This document shows positions 1 through 8,234 of a stretch of 36,960 nt of DNA, in pieces. Positions within the stretch are counted from its first letter, which is position 1, and every line of letters starts with the position of its first letter. The stretch comes from Streptomyces milbemycinicus. Its GTDB lineage: Bacteria > Actinomycetota > Actinomycetes > Streptomycetales > Streptomycetaceae. The position numbers and the translations under genes were made by a program. The stretch lies in the NCBI RefSeq assembly GCF_002154605.1, contig NZ_MUNE01000003.1, positions 1 through 36,960 of the forward strand, given 5' to 3'. Under the pieces are notes generated by a model that had not been told where the DNA came from, did no database searches, and saw only the letters and a list, made by a program, of their open reading frames with translations.

Positions 1-654
1 GCCCTCCACCGCCGCGTACAGCGTCATGCCGAGCGCCCAGATGTCCGAGGCCGGGCCGGGCTCCTGGCCCTGGGCGCGCTCCGGTGCGAGATAGTCGAGG
101 GAACCGATCAGCTCGCCGCTGCGGGTCAGCTTGGTCGTCGCGTCGTCGCCCGGCGCCTCCATGCTCGCGATGCCGAAGTCGGTGAGGACGACCCGGCCGT
201 CGTGGTCGAGCAGCACATTGCCCGGTTTCACGTCCCGGTGCAGCACGCCGGCGTGATGGCCCGCGCCGAGGGCGTCCGCGACCTTCGCGCCGATCGCCGC
301 GGCCTCCAGGGGCTCCACGACGCCCCGCTCGTCGATCAGGTCGTCCAGCGACCGGCCTTCGATGAGCTCCATGACGATGACCGGAAGCCCGCTCTCCTCG
401 GTCACGTCGTGCACCGTGATCACGCCGGAGTGGCGGATCCGCGCCGCGGCTCTGGCCTCCCGCTGCATCCGGATGCGCAGATCGGCCAGTTCGGGCCCGG
501 AGGAGTCGGTGTAGGCGCGCAGCACCTTGACCGCGACCTCCCGGCCCAGCACCTCGTCGACGGCCTTGCAGACCACGCCCATACCGCCCCGGCCGAGCGT
601 GCCGGTCACTCGGTATCGACCGCCCAACAGCCTGCCGGTCAGGTCCCCGCTCAT
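1..654 (-). CDS. Serine/threonine protein kinase, N-terminal part (runs off the window)
   Basis: Hanks-type kinase that phosphorylates Ser/Thr on partner proteins. The 218 visible residues are most of a catalytic domain. Visible motifs are the glycine loop GTLGRGGMG (residues 18-26), lysine in VAVK (43), a C-helix glutamate in QREAR (66), the catalytic loop HRDVKPGN (139-146, Asp141) and DFG (159-161), followed by the activation segment and SDYLAPE-like and SDIWALG motifs. All catalytic residues are present. The C-terminal lobe end and any transmembrane or sensor domain lie beyond base 1. The ATG at 654 follows a GGGGGA-rich leader. The gene is read away from the ROK gene; a promoter matching the PafBC/RecA-NDp consensus lies at 708-730. 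Partner and signal are unknown. Confidence 0.93.
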   Translation of the reverse strand, partial: MSGDLTGRLLGGRYRVTGTLGRGGMGVVCKAVDEVLGREVAVKVLRAYTDSSGPELADLRIRMQREARAAARIRHSGVITVHDVTEESGLPVIVMELIEGRSLDDLIDERGVVEPLEAAAIGAKVADALGAGHHAGVLHRDVKPGNVLLDHDGRVVLTDFGIASMEAPGDDATTKLTRSGELIGSLDYLAPERAQGQEPGPASDIWALGMTLYAAVEG

Positions 655-707
655 GTCCCCCGGTGACACCGTGCCTCAGTCCCCCTTGTAAGCCGTGGTC
701 GCGCAAC

Positions 708-730
708 AGCTTAGGGGCAAGCACCGACAG
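708..730 (-). promoter_or_regulatory. Promoter matching the DNA-damage (PafBC / RecA-NDp) consensus
   Basis: Read on the minus strand, CTGTCGGTG is followed by exactly 8 bases and then TAAGCT. The recalled actinobacterial RecA-NDp consensus is tTGTCRgtg-N8-TAnnnT, so only the first, weakly conserved base differs. Transcription would start near 702, giving a leader of about 48 nt before the kinase ATG at 654. Sequence match only; induction is inferred. Confidence 0.55.
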
Positions 731-799
731 TCCCGCTCAACTCGCGGGCGTGCGGGCCCTGTCGGGACGATGTTCGTGGGCTCGCTTCGCCCCCCTCGG

Positions 800-1768
800 C
801 TAGCCCAGCTCCCGGGAAGGGGTTCCGAAGCCATCCAGTCCGGCCTGTTGGGCCGCCGCCGCGGCGGCGCCGACCAGGCCGGCGTCCGTGCCCATCTGCG
901 CGGGGACGACCTCCAGGCCGCTGACGAACGACAGGGTCGCGTAGTCGCGCAGCGCGCGCCGCAGGGGTGCGAAGAGCACGTCCCCGGCGCCCGCCACCCC
1001 GCCGCCGACCACGGCCACCTCGATCTCGACGAGCGTCGCGGTGGCCGCGATCCCGGCGGCCAGCGCCTGCGCGGCGCGTTCGAAGGAGGCCCGCGCGACC
1101 GGGTCGCCGGTCCGGGCCGAGGCCGCCACGGCCGCCGCGCTCGTATCGCCGCCCGGGCCGGGGCGCCAGCCGCCTTCCAGGGCGCGGCGGGCGATGTTGG
1201 GTCCGCTGGCGATGCGCTCGACGCAGCCGCGCGCACCGCACGGGCACGGGTCGCCGTCGAGGTCGACGCTGATGTGGCCGATGTGCCCGGCGTTCCCCGT
1301 GGGGCCCGGGTGCAGTCGGCCGTTCAGTACCAGGCCGCCGCCGACGCCCGTGGACACCACCATGCACAGCGCGCCCGTACGCCCGCGCGCCGCGCCCTGC
1401 CAGTGTTCGGCCGCCGTCATCGCCACCCCGTCGCCGACGAGCGCGAGCGGCAGTTCGCCGACCGTCTCCCGGACCCCGGCGACGAGGGGGAAGTCGCGCC
1501 AGCCGGGGATGTTGACGGGGCTGACGGTGCCGACGGAGGCGTCGACCGGGCCCGCGCTGCCGATTCCGACCGCGGCGACCCGCGACCACTGCGCGCTGCC
1601 GGACAGCTCGTCGAGCACCGCCGTGACCTCGCGCATCACGGTCTCGCCCGGCTCCTGGGCGGGGGTGGCGCGTCTGGCCCGTGCGACCAGTTTGCCGCTG
1701 CCGTCCACCAGGGCACCCGCGATCTTGGTACCGCCGATATCCAGTGCGGCAATGAGGTCACGTGGCAT
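800..1768 (-). CDS. ROK family sugar kinase (glucokinase-like)
   Basis: ATP-dependent hexose kinase of the ROK family, 322 aa, the usual length. Seen: the phosphate-binding motif DIGGTK (residues 10-15), a GVGGG loop (141-145), the ROK signature GHIGHISVD (161-169) and a zinc-binding cluster with Cys175, Cys177 and Cys182 (CPCGARGC). The catalytic Asp113 is kept in VGDGVAM, although the usual Asn before it is Gly. The ATG at 1768 is immediately upstream of DIGGTK at the usual distance. It is divergent from a LacI regulator (1934), which suggests a sugar-responsive pair. Substrate is not determinable from sequence; glucose is the default for the family. Confidence 0.93.
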   Translation of the reverse strand: MPRDLIAALDIGGTKIAGALVDGSGKLVARARRATPAQEPGETVMREVTAVLDELSGSAQWSRVAAVGIGSAGPVDASVGTVSPVNIPGWRDFPLVAGVRETVGELPLALVGDGVAMTAAEHWQGAARGRTGALCMVVSTGVGGGLVLNGRLHPGPTGNAGHIGHISVDLDGDPCPCGARGCVERIASGPNIARRALEGGWRPGPGGDTSAAAVAASARTGDPVARASFERAAQALAAGIAATATLVEIEVAVVGGGVAGAGDVLFAPLRRALRDYATLSFVSGLEVVPAQMGTDAGLVGAAAAAAQQAGLDGFGTPSRELG

Positions 1769-1831
1769 ATGAGTCGACTCCCCCGGCAGACCTAGACGTA
1801 TCGCTGTGGGGCAACAGTCTTCCCTGCCGCT

Positions 1832-1843
1832 GACAACGTTGTC
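1832..1843. promoter_or_regulatory. LacI-type operator, perfect 12-bp palindrome
   Basis: GACAACGTTGTC is a perfect palindrome with the central CG typical of LacI/GalR operators. It sits in the 165-bp divergent region between the ROK kinase and the LacI gene. A TATGCT hexamer at 1851-1856, with CTGACA at 1830-1835, could form the lacI promoter overlapping the operator, which would give autoregulation. Confidence 0.72.
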
Positions 1844-1933
1844 CAGGGGCTATGCTCGGACACCCTTCCGCACGACCACCAGCGGACGGCCAGCGAACGA
1901 CTAGCGAACGACCAGCGACGGGACAACCGCACC

Positions 1934-2980
1934 GTGACCGACACCGCTCCGGGCACCGCCACCACTTCGCGCCGCTACGGCACCCGGCCCACCATGAAGG
2001 ATGTCGCTGCGCGCGCCGGGGTCGGCCTCAAGACGGTCTCACGAGTGGTCAACGGCGAGCCGGGGGTCACGCCCGACACCGAACGGCGCGTCAAGGAGGC
2101 CATCACCGCGCTCGGCTTCCGCCGCAACGACAGCGCCCGCATTCTGCGCAAGGGCCGCACCGCCAGCATCGGACTGGTCCTCGAAGACCTCGCCGACCCG
2201 TTCTACGGGCCCCTCAGCCGCGCCGTCGAGGAGGTCGCCCGCGCGCACGGCGCCCTGCTGATCAACGGTTCGAGCGCCGAGGACCCCGAGCGCGAGCAGG
2301 AGCTCGTGCTCGCGCTGTGCGCGCGGCGGGTCGACGGCCTCGTCGTCATCCCGGCCGGGCGCGACCACCGCTACCTGGCCCCGGAGATAGCGGCGGGCGT
2401 CGCCACGGTGTTCGTGGACCGCCCGGCCGGCCGTATCGATGCCGACGCCGTGCTCTCCGACAGCTTCGGCGGCGCGCGGGACGGAGTCGCGCATCTGATC
2501 GCCCATGGCCACCGCCGCATCGGCTTCCTCGGCGACCAGCCGGGCATCCACACCGCCGAGGAGCGGCTGCGCGGCTATCGCACGGCGATGGCCGAGGCCG
2601 GGCTGCCGGTCGATGACGCTTGGGTGTCCCTCGGCCCCACCGACCCCGAGCGGGTACGGGCGGCGGCCATCGAGATGCTGGACGCCCCGGAGCCGGTCAC
2701 CGCGCTGTTCGCGGGCAACAACCGCGTCACGGTCACCGTCGTACGGGTCCTGGCCGGGCGCCCCCGACCGGTGGCCCTCGTCGGCTTCGACGACTTCGAA
2801 CTCGCCGATCTCCTCTCCCCCGGTATCACCGTCATCGCCCAGGACTCGGCCCAACTCGGCCGTACCGCCGCGGACCTGCTCTTCCGCCGCCTCGACGGGG
2901 CGGGGGGCGAGCCTCGGCGGGTGGTCCTGCCGACCCGCCTGATCGCCCGCGGCTCCGGCGAGTTGACACCGGCCCCGTAA
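1934..2980 (+). CDS. LacI family transcriptional regulator
   Basis: Sugar-responsive DNA-binding regulator, 348 aa. The N-terminal helix-turn-helix and hinge are clear at about residues 20-70 (TMKDVAARAGVGLKTVSRVV; the recognition helix contains TVSRVVNG). A periplasmic-binding-protein-like effector domain follows, with VDGLVVIP, RIGFLGD and VALVGFDDFELADLLSPGIT motifs. GTG at 1934 is the first start ahead of the HTH; a 19-residue leader precedes it. The gene is divergent from the ROK kinase with the palindromic operator between them, so it probably controls that kinase and itself. The effector sugar is unknown. Confidence 0.94.
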   Translation: MTDTAPGTATTSRRYGTRPTMKDVAARAGVGLKTVSRVVNGEPGVTPDTERRVKEAITALGFRRNDSARILRKGRTASIGLVLEDLADPFYGPLSRAVEEVARAHGALLINGSSAEDPEREQELVLALCARRVDGLVVIPAGRDHRYLAPEIAAGVATVFVDRPAGRIDADAVLSDSFGGARDGVAHLIAHGHRRIGFLGDQPGIHTAEERLRGYRTAMAEAGLPVDDAWVSLGPTDPERVRAAAIEMLDAPEPVTALFAGNNRVTVTVVRVLAGRPRPVALVGFDDFELADLLSPGITVIAQDSAQLGRTAADLLFRRLDGAGGEPRRVVLPTRLIARGSGELTPAP

Positions 2981-3008
2981 CGCGCGCGCAGCCACCTCAC
3001 ACACAGAC

Positions 3009-3392
3009 TCAGGCCGCGAGCACCTTGGCCTTGGCGCGCTCGTACTCCTCGGCGGTGATGTCGCCGTGGTTCTTGAGCTCCACCAGCTTGGAGAGCTCCT
3101 CGGCATGACCGCTCGCGGCGGTCTCGCGCACGAACGCCTTCATATCCGCCTCCGCCTTCAGGGCGACCTTGGCCTCGCGCTCGCCCATCCCGCGGCCCCG
3201 TGCGATCAGGTACACGAAGACGCCGAGGAAGGGCAGCACAACGACGAAGACGCACCAGCCCGCCTTGCCCCAACCGCTCACCGAGTCATCCCGGAAGAGG
3301 TCGCCGATGACGCGGAAGAGCAGTATGAACCACAGGATCCACAGAAAAACCCAGACCGTGGTCAGGAATACGTCCAGCAATGGATAGCTCAT
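3009..3392 (-). CDS. SHOCT-domain membrane protein (PLDc_N-like N-terminus)
   Basis: Small inner-membrane protein, 127 aa. Two transmembrane segments (about residues 4-26 and 36-60) flank a short loop FRDDSVSGWGKAGW, typical of PLDc_N-type proteins. A charged helical stretch (GRGMGEREAKVALKAEADM) leads to a C-terminal SHOCT motif: LVELKNHGDITAEEYERAKAKVLA. Two adjacent ATGs exist at 3395 and 3392; AGGAGG at 3404-3399 lies only 3 nt from the first and 6 nt from the second, so 3392 is preferred. Function is unknown; SHOCT is a short oligomerization or binding module. It is divergent from the GAP-family gene at 3604. Confidence 0.88.
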   Translation of the reverse strand: MSYPLLDVFLTTVWVFLWILWFILLFRVIGDLFRDDSVSGWGKAGWCVFVVVLPFLGVFVYLIARGRGMGEREAKVALKAEADMKAFVRETAASGHAEELSKLVELKNHGDITAEEYERAKAKVLAA

Positions 3393-3603
3393 CATCCGCC
3401 TCCTATCGGACGCGCCCGGCGGACCCAACGAAGGGGCAGAAGGCTCCCACCGGGGCCGACACTCCAAGCGTACGGCGCCTTCTCGGGCCCGGTCGGCGCA
3501 GCACCGGATGCCGTAGGCGCACGGGCGCGTACGAATGGAGAGAGAGCGAAGTCGTCCGGAGGAAGCGAAGTCGCCGCAAGCCGGAGGCCGGAGAGGGTGC
3601 CCC

Positions 3604-4233
3604 ATGGACCTGCAGATTCTCCCGCTCGCCGTCACCATGATGGCGGGGCCGCAGATCGTGGCCGCCGTCATCCTGGTGACCACGCCGCGGCCGGTACGGG
3701 TGTCCCTGGCGTTCCTGCTCGGGGTGGCCATCGCGACGACGGCGGGGGTCACGATCACCCTGGGGATCTTCGCGCTGCTGGGCCAAGTGGTCGCGCCGGG
3801 CAGCCCGTCCGAGCGCGGTTCGGCCGGGACGGTCGTCCAGCTCGTGCTGGTGGCGCTGCTGGTGTTCGCGGCGGTGAAGGCGTACGTGAGGCGGGAGACG
3901 GCCGAGCCGCCGAAGTGGCTGGGCTCGCTGATGGAGGCGGGGGCCTGGAAGGCGTTCACGGTCGGCCTCCTGGTCATCCTGGTCATGCCGTCCGACATCG
4001 TGGTCATGCTGACGGTGGGGGCGTCCCTGGAGCAGCACGGCGGGGGTGTGGCGGCGGCGCTGCCGTTCATCGGCCTGACCGTGCTGATCGCGGCGTTGCC
4101 GCTGCTGGTCTATCTGCTCGCCGGCGAGCGCGGGCGGCGGGCCATGCCCCGGGTCCGGGAGTGGCTGACCTCGCACAGCTGGGTGGTCACCATCGCCACC
4201 TGTCTGCTCTTCATCGTGCTCATCCTCACGTAG
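3604..4233 (+). CDS. GAP family (Sap-like) integral membrane protein
   Basis: 209 aa and almost entirely hydrophobic, with about six predicted transmembrane segments. It resembles the Sap/GAP family (named for sulfolipid-1-addressing protein), small LysE-like transport proteins of actinobacteria. Seen: the N-terminal MMAGPQIVAAVIL segment, a GLLVILVMPSDIVVMLTVG central segment and a basic loop (GERGRRAMPRVREW) before the last helix. ATG at 3604 is chosen because GGAGAGGG precedes it and upstream in-frame residues are charged and not membrane-like. Substrate is unknown. It converges with the next gene after 16 bp. Confidence 0.85.
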   Translation: MDLQILPLAVTMMAGPQIVAAVILVTTPRPVRVSLAFLLGVAIATTAGVTITLGIFALLGQVVAPGSPSERGSAGTVVQLVLVALLVFAAVKAYVRRETAEPPKWLGSLMEAGAWKAFTVGLLVILVMPSDIVVMLTVGASLEQHGGGVAAALPFIGLTVLIAALPLLVYLLAGERGRRAMPRVREWLTSHSWVVTIATCLLFIVLILT

Positions 4234-4249
4234 CGGCTCCGGCTACCGG

Positions 4250-5632
4250 CTACCGGCCGCCGCGCCCGGTGGGCGCCCGGGGTCGGGCCGCGCGAGGCTG
4301 GGGCACGCGGCCGGTCGCGGCCAGCAGCGCGATCGCGGCGAGCGCGGCCAGCAGCACCGGCGTCAGGAGCAGCACCGTCGCCGCGGTGGGGTGGTTCCAG
4401 ACGCCGAACGCGGCGGCCGTCGGCAGCAGCACCCCGAACGTCAGCCCCCGGCGGTGGCCCGCCGCCCAGGCGCCGACCCGCCCGGTGCACAGCCCGCGCG
4501 CCGCGCTCCAGCGCGCGGCGGCGTCGGCGGCGCGGTCGGCGCGGTTGCGCGCCGCGCGGGGCAGTCGGCCGGGCCCCGCCAGGTAGGCGCCCAGCGCGAC
4601 GGCGAGGCCGAGCACCCCCGCGGTGCGGACGGTGGTCCGCAATCCGCGCAGCAGCGTGTCGTATACGGCCGCCGCTGCCGCCCGGGGCAGCACGCTCGGC
4701 GGCAGGTGGTCGAGCCAGTATCGGCGGGCGACGGCCAGGCCCGCGCCCAGGGCGAGAGAGGTGACGGCGGTCCCCAGGGCGGCGCGGGCCAGGGCGCGGC
4801 GGCGCCGGCGCGCGAGCAGGACGCCCGAGGTGCCGAGCAGCGCGGTCAGCCCCGGCAGCCAGACGCCGGCCAGGTCCAGCAGGCGCGCCCCGAATCTGAC
4901 CCGGCCCAGTTGGTCGGAGTGGAACAGGACCATGCGCCGGTCGACGTCGGGGATGGCGCTCGCCGAGGAGAGTCCGACGTTCAGCAGCTGCCGCTTGACC
5001 TTCTTGACGGCCGCGCCCACGTCCAGGGTCACGGTGTCGCCGTCCACCCCGACCGCCCCGCGCCCCTCGCCGGTGAGCACGTGCACGAGAGCGGAGTGGC
5101 CGGCCCGGTTGGCGCCGACCCACACCGCCGGGAACTGGTCGCCGCGCACCACATGCGCCGCCACCCTCGTCAACGCCTGCTCGACGGCCGGGTCCAGCTT
5201 GGACCCCAGCCCCTCGACGGCGTCGGCGGCCTTGGGCGGAACCCCCTGGCGGCGCAGCCAGGAAGCGATGTCCGAGGTGAGGTCCCGGCCGCTGCGGCGG
5301 GCGTCCAGGGCCTGACGTACGTGCCGCAGCGCGGCGTCCTGGATGGCCGGGTCCTTCGCGAGCGGGGAGACCGTCGCCACGTAGCGGCCGGTGTCGAGGA
5401 GAACGTCATGGAGCCACACCGACACCAGGGACACCGGTACGAGCAGACAGGCGAGCGAGATCAGCAACCCCGACGCGGCGCTCCTGGCGATCCCCCCGAC
5501 GCCGCGGACCCCGCGACGGCGCACCCGACCGCCCCGTGCCCCCGCGGCTGAGTGGTCGTGCGGTGACTTCGGCGGTTTCGGTGGCGTCGGCGTTGGGGGG
5601 CTGCCCGGTGACTCGTCGGGGGCGCCGGTCAT
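4250..5632 (-). CDS. Conserved integral membrane protein of unknown function
   Basis: About 460 aa. A proline-rich cytoplasmic N-terminus (PPTPTPPKPPKSP) precedes a first transmembrane segment near residue 55, then a long extracytoplasmic domain (about residues 75-245: DTGRYVATVSPLAKDPAIQDAALRHV and so on), then three or more further hydrophobic segments and a basic tail. ATG at 5632 is chosen because GGGAGA lies about 8 nt upstream; a TTG 21 nt earlier lacks a ribosome site. The VATVSPLAKDPAIQ segment recurs in streptomycete membrane proteins as I recall, but I cannot assign a function. Confidence 0.82.
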   Translation of the reverse strand: MTGAPDESPGSPPTPTPPKPPKSPHDHSAAGARGGRVRRRGVRGVGGIARSAASGLLISLACLLVPVSLVSVWLHDVLLDTGRYVATVSPLAKDPAIQDAALRHVRQALDARRSGRDLTSDIASWLRRQGVPPKAADAVEGLGSKLDPAVEQALTRVAAHVVRGDQFPAVWVGANRAGHSALVHVLTGEGRGAVGVDGDTVTLDVGAAVKKVKRQLLNVGLSSASAIPDVDRRMVLFHSDQLGRVRFGARLLDLAGVWLPGLTALLGTSGVLLARRRRRALARAALGTAVTSLALGAGLAVARRYWLDHLPPSVLPRAAAAAVYDTLLRGLRTTVRTAGVLGLAVALGAYLAGPGRLPRAARNRADRAADAAARWSAARGLCTGRVGAWAAGHRRGLTFGVLLPTAAAFGVWNHPTAATVLLLTPVLLAALAAIALLAATGRVPQPRAARPRAPTGRGGR

Positions 5633-5716
5633 GACAACATCTCCCGCCTTCAACGGCGGGACCGCATCCCGGGTGAGGCGTCAGAGTGAACGCATGCGGC
5701 GTGGCCCCCGGCGGGG

Positions 5717-7009
5717 TCAATTCGTGGCGGGGGCCCGGCCCGACAGGGTGTTCAGGGCGGCGCGGTCCAGGCCGGTCAGGCGCTCCACCTCCGCGCCGTC
5801 CACCGCGCCGCAGTCCAGGCCGCGCAGCAGATAGCCGCTGAGGGCCTTGGCCGTGGCCGGTTCGTCGGCGATGGCACCCCCGGCGCCGCCCGCACGGTCG
5901 ATGTACGCGGCCAGACGGGCCGCGGCCTGGGGCAGGCCCTCCCGGTAGAAGCCGTAGACGGCGGCGTAACGGGTCGGCAGATGGCCGGGGTGCATGTCCC
6001 ACCCCTGGTAGTACGCGCGCGCCAACGACCGCCGCACCAGGCGGTGGTGGAGCCGCCAGGCCTCGTGGACCTGCTCGGACGAGCCGACGGGCAGGACGTT
6101 GGTCGAGCCGTCGGAGAGCCTGACGCCGGTACCGGCTGCGGCGACCTGCATGACGGCCTTGGCATGGTCGGCGACGGGATGGTCCATGGACTGGTGGGCG
6201 GCGCTGACCCCGCAGGAGGCGCTGTAGTCGAAGGTTCCGTAGTGCAGCCCGGTGGCCCGGCCCTCGGCGGCGTCGATCATACGGGCGACGGTGGCGCGGC
6301 CGTCGGGGCCGAGGACGGCCTGGGTGGTCTCGATCTGGATCTCGAAGCCGATCCGGCCCGCGGCCGGGCCGTGCGCCCGCTCGAACGCCTCGCACAGCCG
6401 GACCATGGCGGTGACCTGCTCGGCGTAGGTGACCTTGGGCAAGGTGAGGACGAGTCCGCCGGGCAGGCCCCCGGCGTCCATCAGCCCGGTGAGAAAGATG
6501 TCGAGGGTACGGATGCCACGGTCACGGACGGCGGCTTCCATGCACTTCATGCGGATGCCGAGGTACGGCGGCGCGGTGCCGTCCGCGACGGCGGCGGCGA
6601 CGAGCGAGGCCACGCGGGCCGCCGCGGCGTCCTCCTCGGCGTCGGGGCGCGGGCCGTAGCCGTCCTCGAAGTCGATGCGCAGGTCCTCGATGGGCTCGCG
6701 CATCAGCTTGGCGCGCATCCGCGCGTAAACCGGCTCGGCGAGGTCGTCCTGGATGCCGAGGACGGCGGCCAGCGCGGCGGCGTCGGGGGCGTGTTCGTCG
6801 AGCGCGGCGAGCGCCTGGTCGCCCCAGTCGCGGACGGTGCCCGCGGTGTAGAGGTCGGCGGGGACGTAGACGGTGTGGACGGGCTGGCGGGTGCCGGGGT
6901 CGCCGGGGTAGCGGCGGGCGAGTTCGGCGTCGACGGCGGCGAGGGAGGCGGCGATTCCGTCACGTACGGCGCTGGGAAGACTGGTCGCGAACGTCTCCTG
7001 CTGCCCCAT
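5717..7009 (-). CDS. DUF6986 family protein (aldolase / citrate-lyase-beta-like)
   Basis: 430 aa. It resembles HpcH/HpaI and CitE-type TIM-barrel lyases that use Mg2+ to cleave or form C-C bonds. Seen: RIDFEDGYGPRPDAEED (an acidic metal-type motif near residues 115-131), YLGIRMKCM, LVLTLPKVTYAEQV, IGFEIQIETTQAVLGPDG (metal-binding Glu), and LHYGTFDYSASCGVSAAHQSMDHP. Actinobacterial members often lie near purine/glyoxylate genes, which is suggestive only. ATG at 7009 is chosen because GGAGG stands 8 nt upstream; earlier GTG and ATG starts overlap that site. A good promoter and an inverted repeat lie upstream. The substrate is unknown. Confidence 0.86.
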   Translation of the reverse strand: MGQQETFATSLPSAVRDGIAASLAAVDAELARRYPGDPGTRQPVHTVYVPADLYTAGTVRDWGDQALAALDEHAPDAAALAAVLGIQDDLAEPVYARMRAKLMREPIEDLRIDFEDGYGPRPDAEEDAAAARVASLVAAAVADGTAPPYLGIRMKCMEAAVRDRGIRTLDIFLTGLMDAGGLPGGLVLTLPKVTYAEQVTAMVRLCEAFERAHGPAAGRIGFEIQIETTQAVLGPDGRATVARMIDAAEGRATGLHYGTFDYSASCGVSAAHQSMDHPVADHAKAVMQVAAAGTGVRLSDGSTNVLPVGSSEQVHEAWRLHHRLVRRSLARAYYQGWDMHPGHLPTRYAAVYGFYREGLPQAAARLAAYIDRAGGAGGAIADEPATAKALSGYLLRGLDCGAVDGAEVERLTGLDRAALNTLSGRAPATN

Positions 7010-7047
7010 CCCCGCACCCTCCATCACATCAGCCGATCTTTCCGAAA

Positions 7048-7101
7048 TGCGGAATCCATAATCCGCAAAGCGAAGTTATCTACGGCTCGCCCCCAGGTCA
7101 A
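7048..7101 (-). promoter_or_regulatory. Promoter and operator-like dyad for the DUF6986 gene
   Basis: On the minus strand, -35 TTGACC (7101-7096) and -10 TAACTT (7078-7073) are separated by exactly 17 bp. The inverted repeat TGCGGA-N8-TCCGCA (7048-7067) lies just downstream, over the expected start point, so a bound protein would repress. A second overlapping TTCCG/CGGAA pair (7040-7054) extends the dyad. The regulator is not in the window. Confidence 0.62.
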
Positions 7102-7176
7102 CACCCCCCGGACACGCACACGGCCCCCACGCACGGAGCGTCGTCCGCACATGAGGGCCGTCCAGTGGCAGAGGTG

Positions 7177-8139
7177 TCAGCCCTTGCGGGCCTCGATCTC
7201 CTCGGTCAGCTGCGGGACCACCTCGAAGAGGTCACCGACCACGCCGTAGTCGACGAGGTCGAAGATCGGGGCCTCGGCGTCCTTGTTGATGGCCACGATG
7301 GTCTTGGAGGTCTGCATACCGGCCCGGTGCTGGATCGCGCCGGAAATGCCGGTTGCGATGTACAGCTGCGGCGAGACGGACTTACCGGTCTGGCCGACCT
7401 GGTTGGTGTGCGGGTACCAGCCCGCGTCCACCGCGGCGCGCGAGGCGCCGACGGCCGCGCCGAGCGAGTCGGCCAGGGCCTCGACGATGGGGAAGTTCTC
7501 CGCGCCGCCCACGCCACGGCCGCCGGAGACCACGATCGCGGCCTCGGTCAGCTCCGGGCGGCCGGTGGACTCGCGCGGGGTGCGGGCGGTGACCTTGGTG
7601 CCGGTGGCCTGCTCCGAGAACGACACCTCAAGAGCCTCGACGGCACCGGCGGCCGGAGCTGCCTCCACGGCGGCCGCGTTCGGCTTGACGGTGATGACCG
7701 GGGTGCCCTTGCTGACGCGGGACTTGGTGGTGAACGCGGCCGCGAACACCGACTGGGTCGCGACCGGGCCCTCGTCGCCGGACTCCAGGTCGATGGCGTC
7801 GGTGATGATGCCCGAGTCGATCCGGACGGCCAGCCGGGCGGCGATCTCCTTGCCCTCGGCGGAGGAGGGCACCAGCACGGCGGCCGGGGAGACGGCCTTG
7901 TAGGCGGCCTGCAGCGCGTCCACCTTCGGTACGACCAGGTAGTCGGCGTACTCCGGGGCGTCATGCGTGAGCACCTTCGCCGCGCCGTGCTCGGCGAGCG
8001 TGGCGGCGGTGTCGGCGGCGCCGTTGCCCAGGGCGACGGCGACGGGCTCGCCGATGCGGCGGGCGAGAGTCAGCAGCTCGAGGGTGGGCTTGCGGACGGC
8101 GCCGTCCACGTGGTCGACATAGACGAGGACTTCAGCCAT
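7177..8139 (-). CDS. etfA: Electron transfer flavoprotein, alpha subunit
   Basis: Large FAD-binding subunit of ETF, which takes electrons from acyl-CoA dehydrogenases and related enzymes and passes them to ETF-quinone oxidoreductase. 320 aa, the normal length. The C-terminal FAD domain is intact: [51 protein letters not shown], and [23 protein letters not shown] at 8139 has AGGAG about 9 nt upstream. It follows etfB in the same direction after 95 bp, forming the usual actinobacterial etfBA pair. Confidence 0.97.
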   Translation of the reverse strand: MAEVLVYVDHVDGAVRKPTLELLTLARRIGEPVAVALGNGAADTAATLAEHGAAKVLTHDAPEYADYLVVPKVDALQAAYKAVSPAAVLVPSSAEGKEIAARLAVRIDSGIITDAIDLESGDEGPVATQSVFAAAFTTKSRVSKGTPVITVKPNAAAVEAAPAAGAVEALEVSFSEQATGTKVTARTPRESTGRPELTEAAIVVSGGRGVGGAENFPIVEALADSLGAAVGASRAAVDAGWYPHTNQVGQTGKSVSPQLYIATGISGAIQHRAGMQTSKTIVAINKDAEAPIFDLVDYGVVGDLFEVVPQLTEEIEARKG

Positions 8140-8234
8140 GGGAATCGATCTCCTGCGGAAAAAGTGCGGGCGGTTGGCGGTGCGTCGGGCGCGGCCGGGT
8201 CAGATGAACTTCTGACCTGCAAGGCTGCCCTTTT

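Noticed and set aside
695..1795. Long plus-strand frames opposite the ROK kinase
   Set aside because: Shadow of a high-GC gene; the minus strand has all ROK motifs.
5391..5834. Plus-strand frame across the 5632-5717 gap
   Set aside because: No ribosome site and no recognisable protein; the gap of 84 bp is ordinary intergenic sequence.
7120..7161. ACGGCCC/GGGCCGT as an etfA terminator
   Set aside because: The loop is 28 nt, the arms only 7 bp, and it lies downstream of the etfA stop inside the region leading from the DUF6986 promoter; too weak to call.
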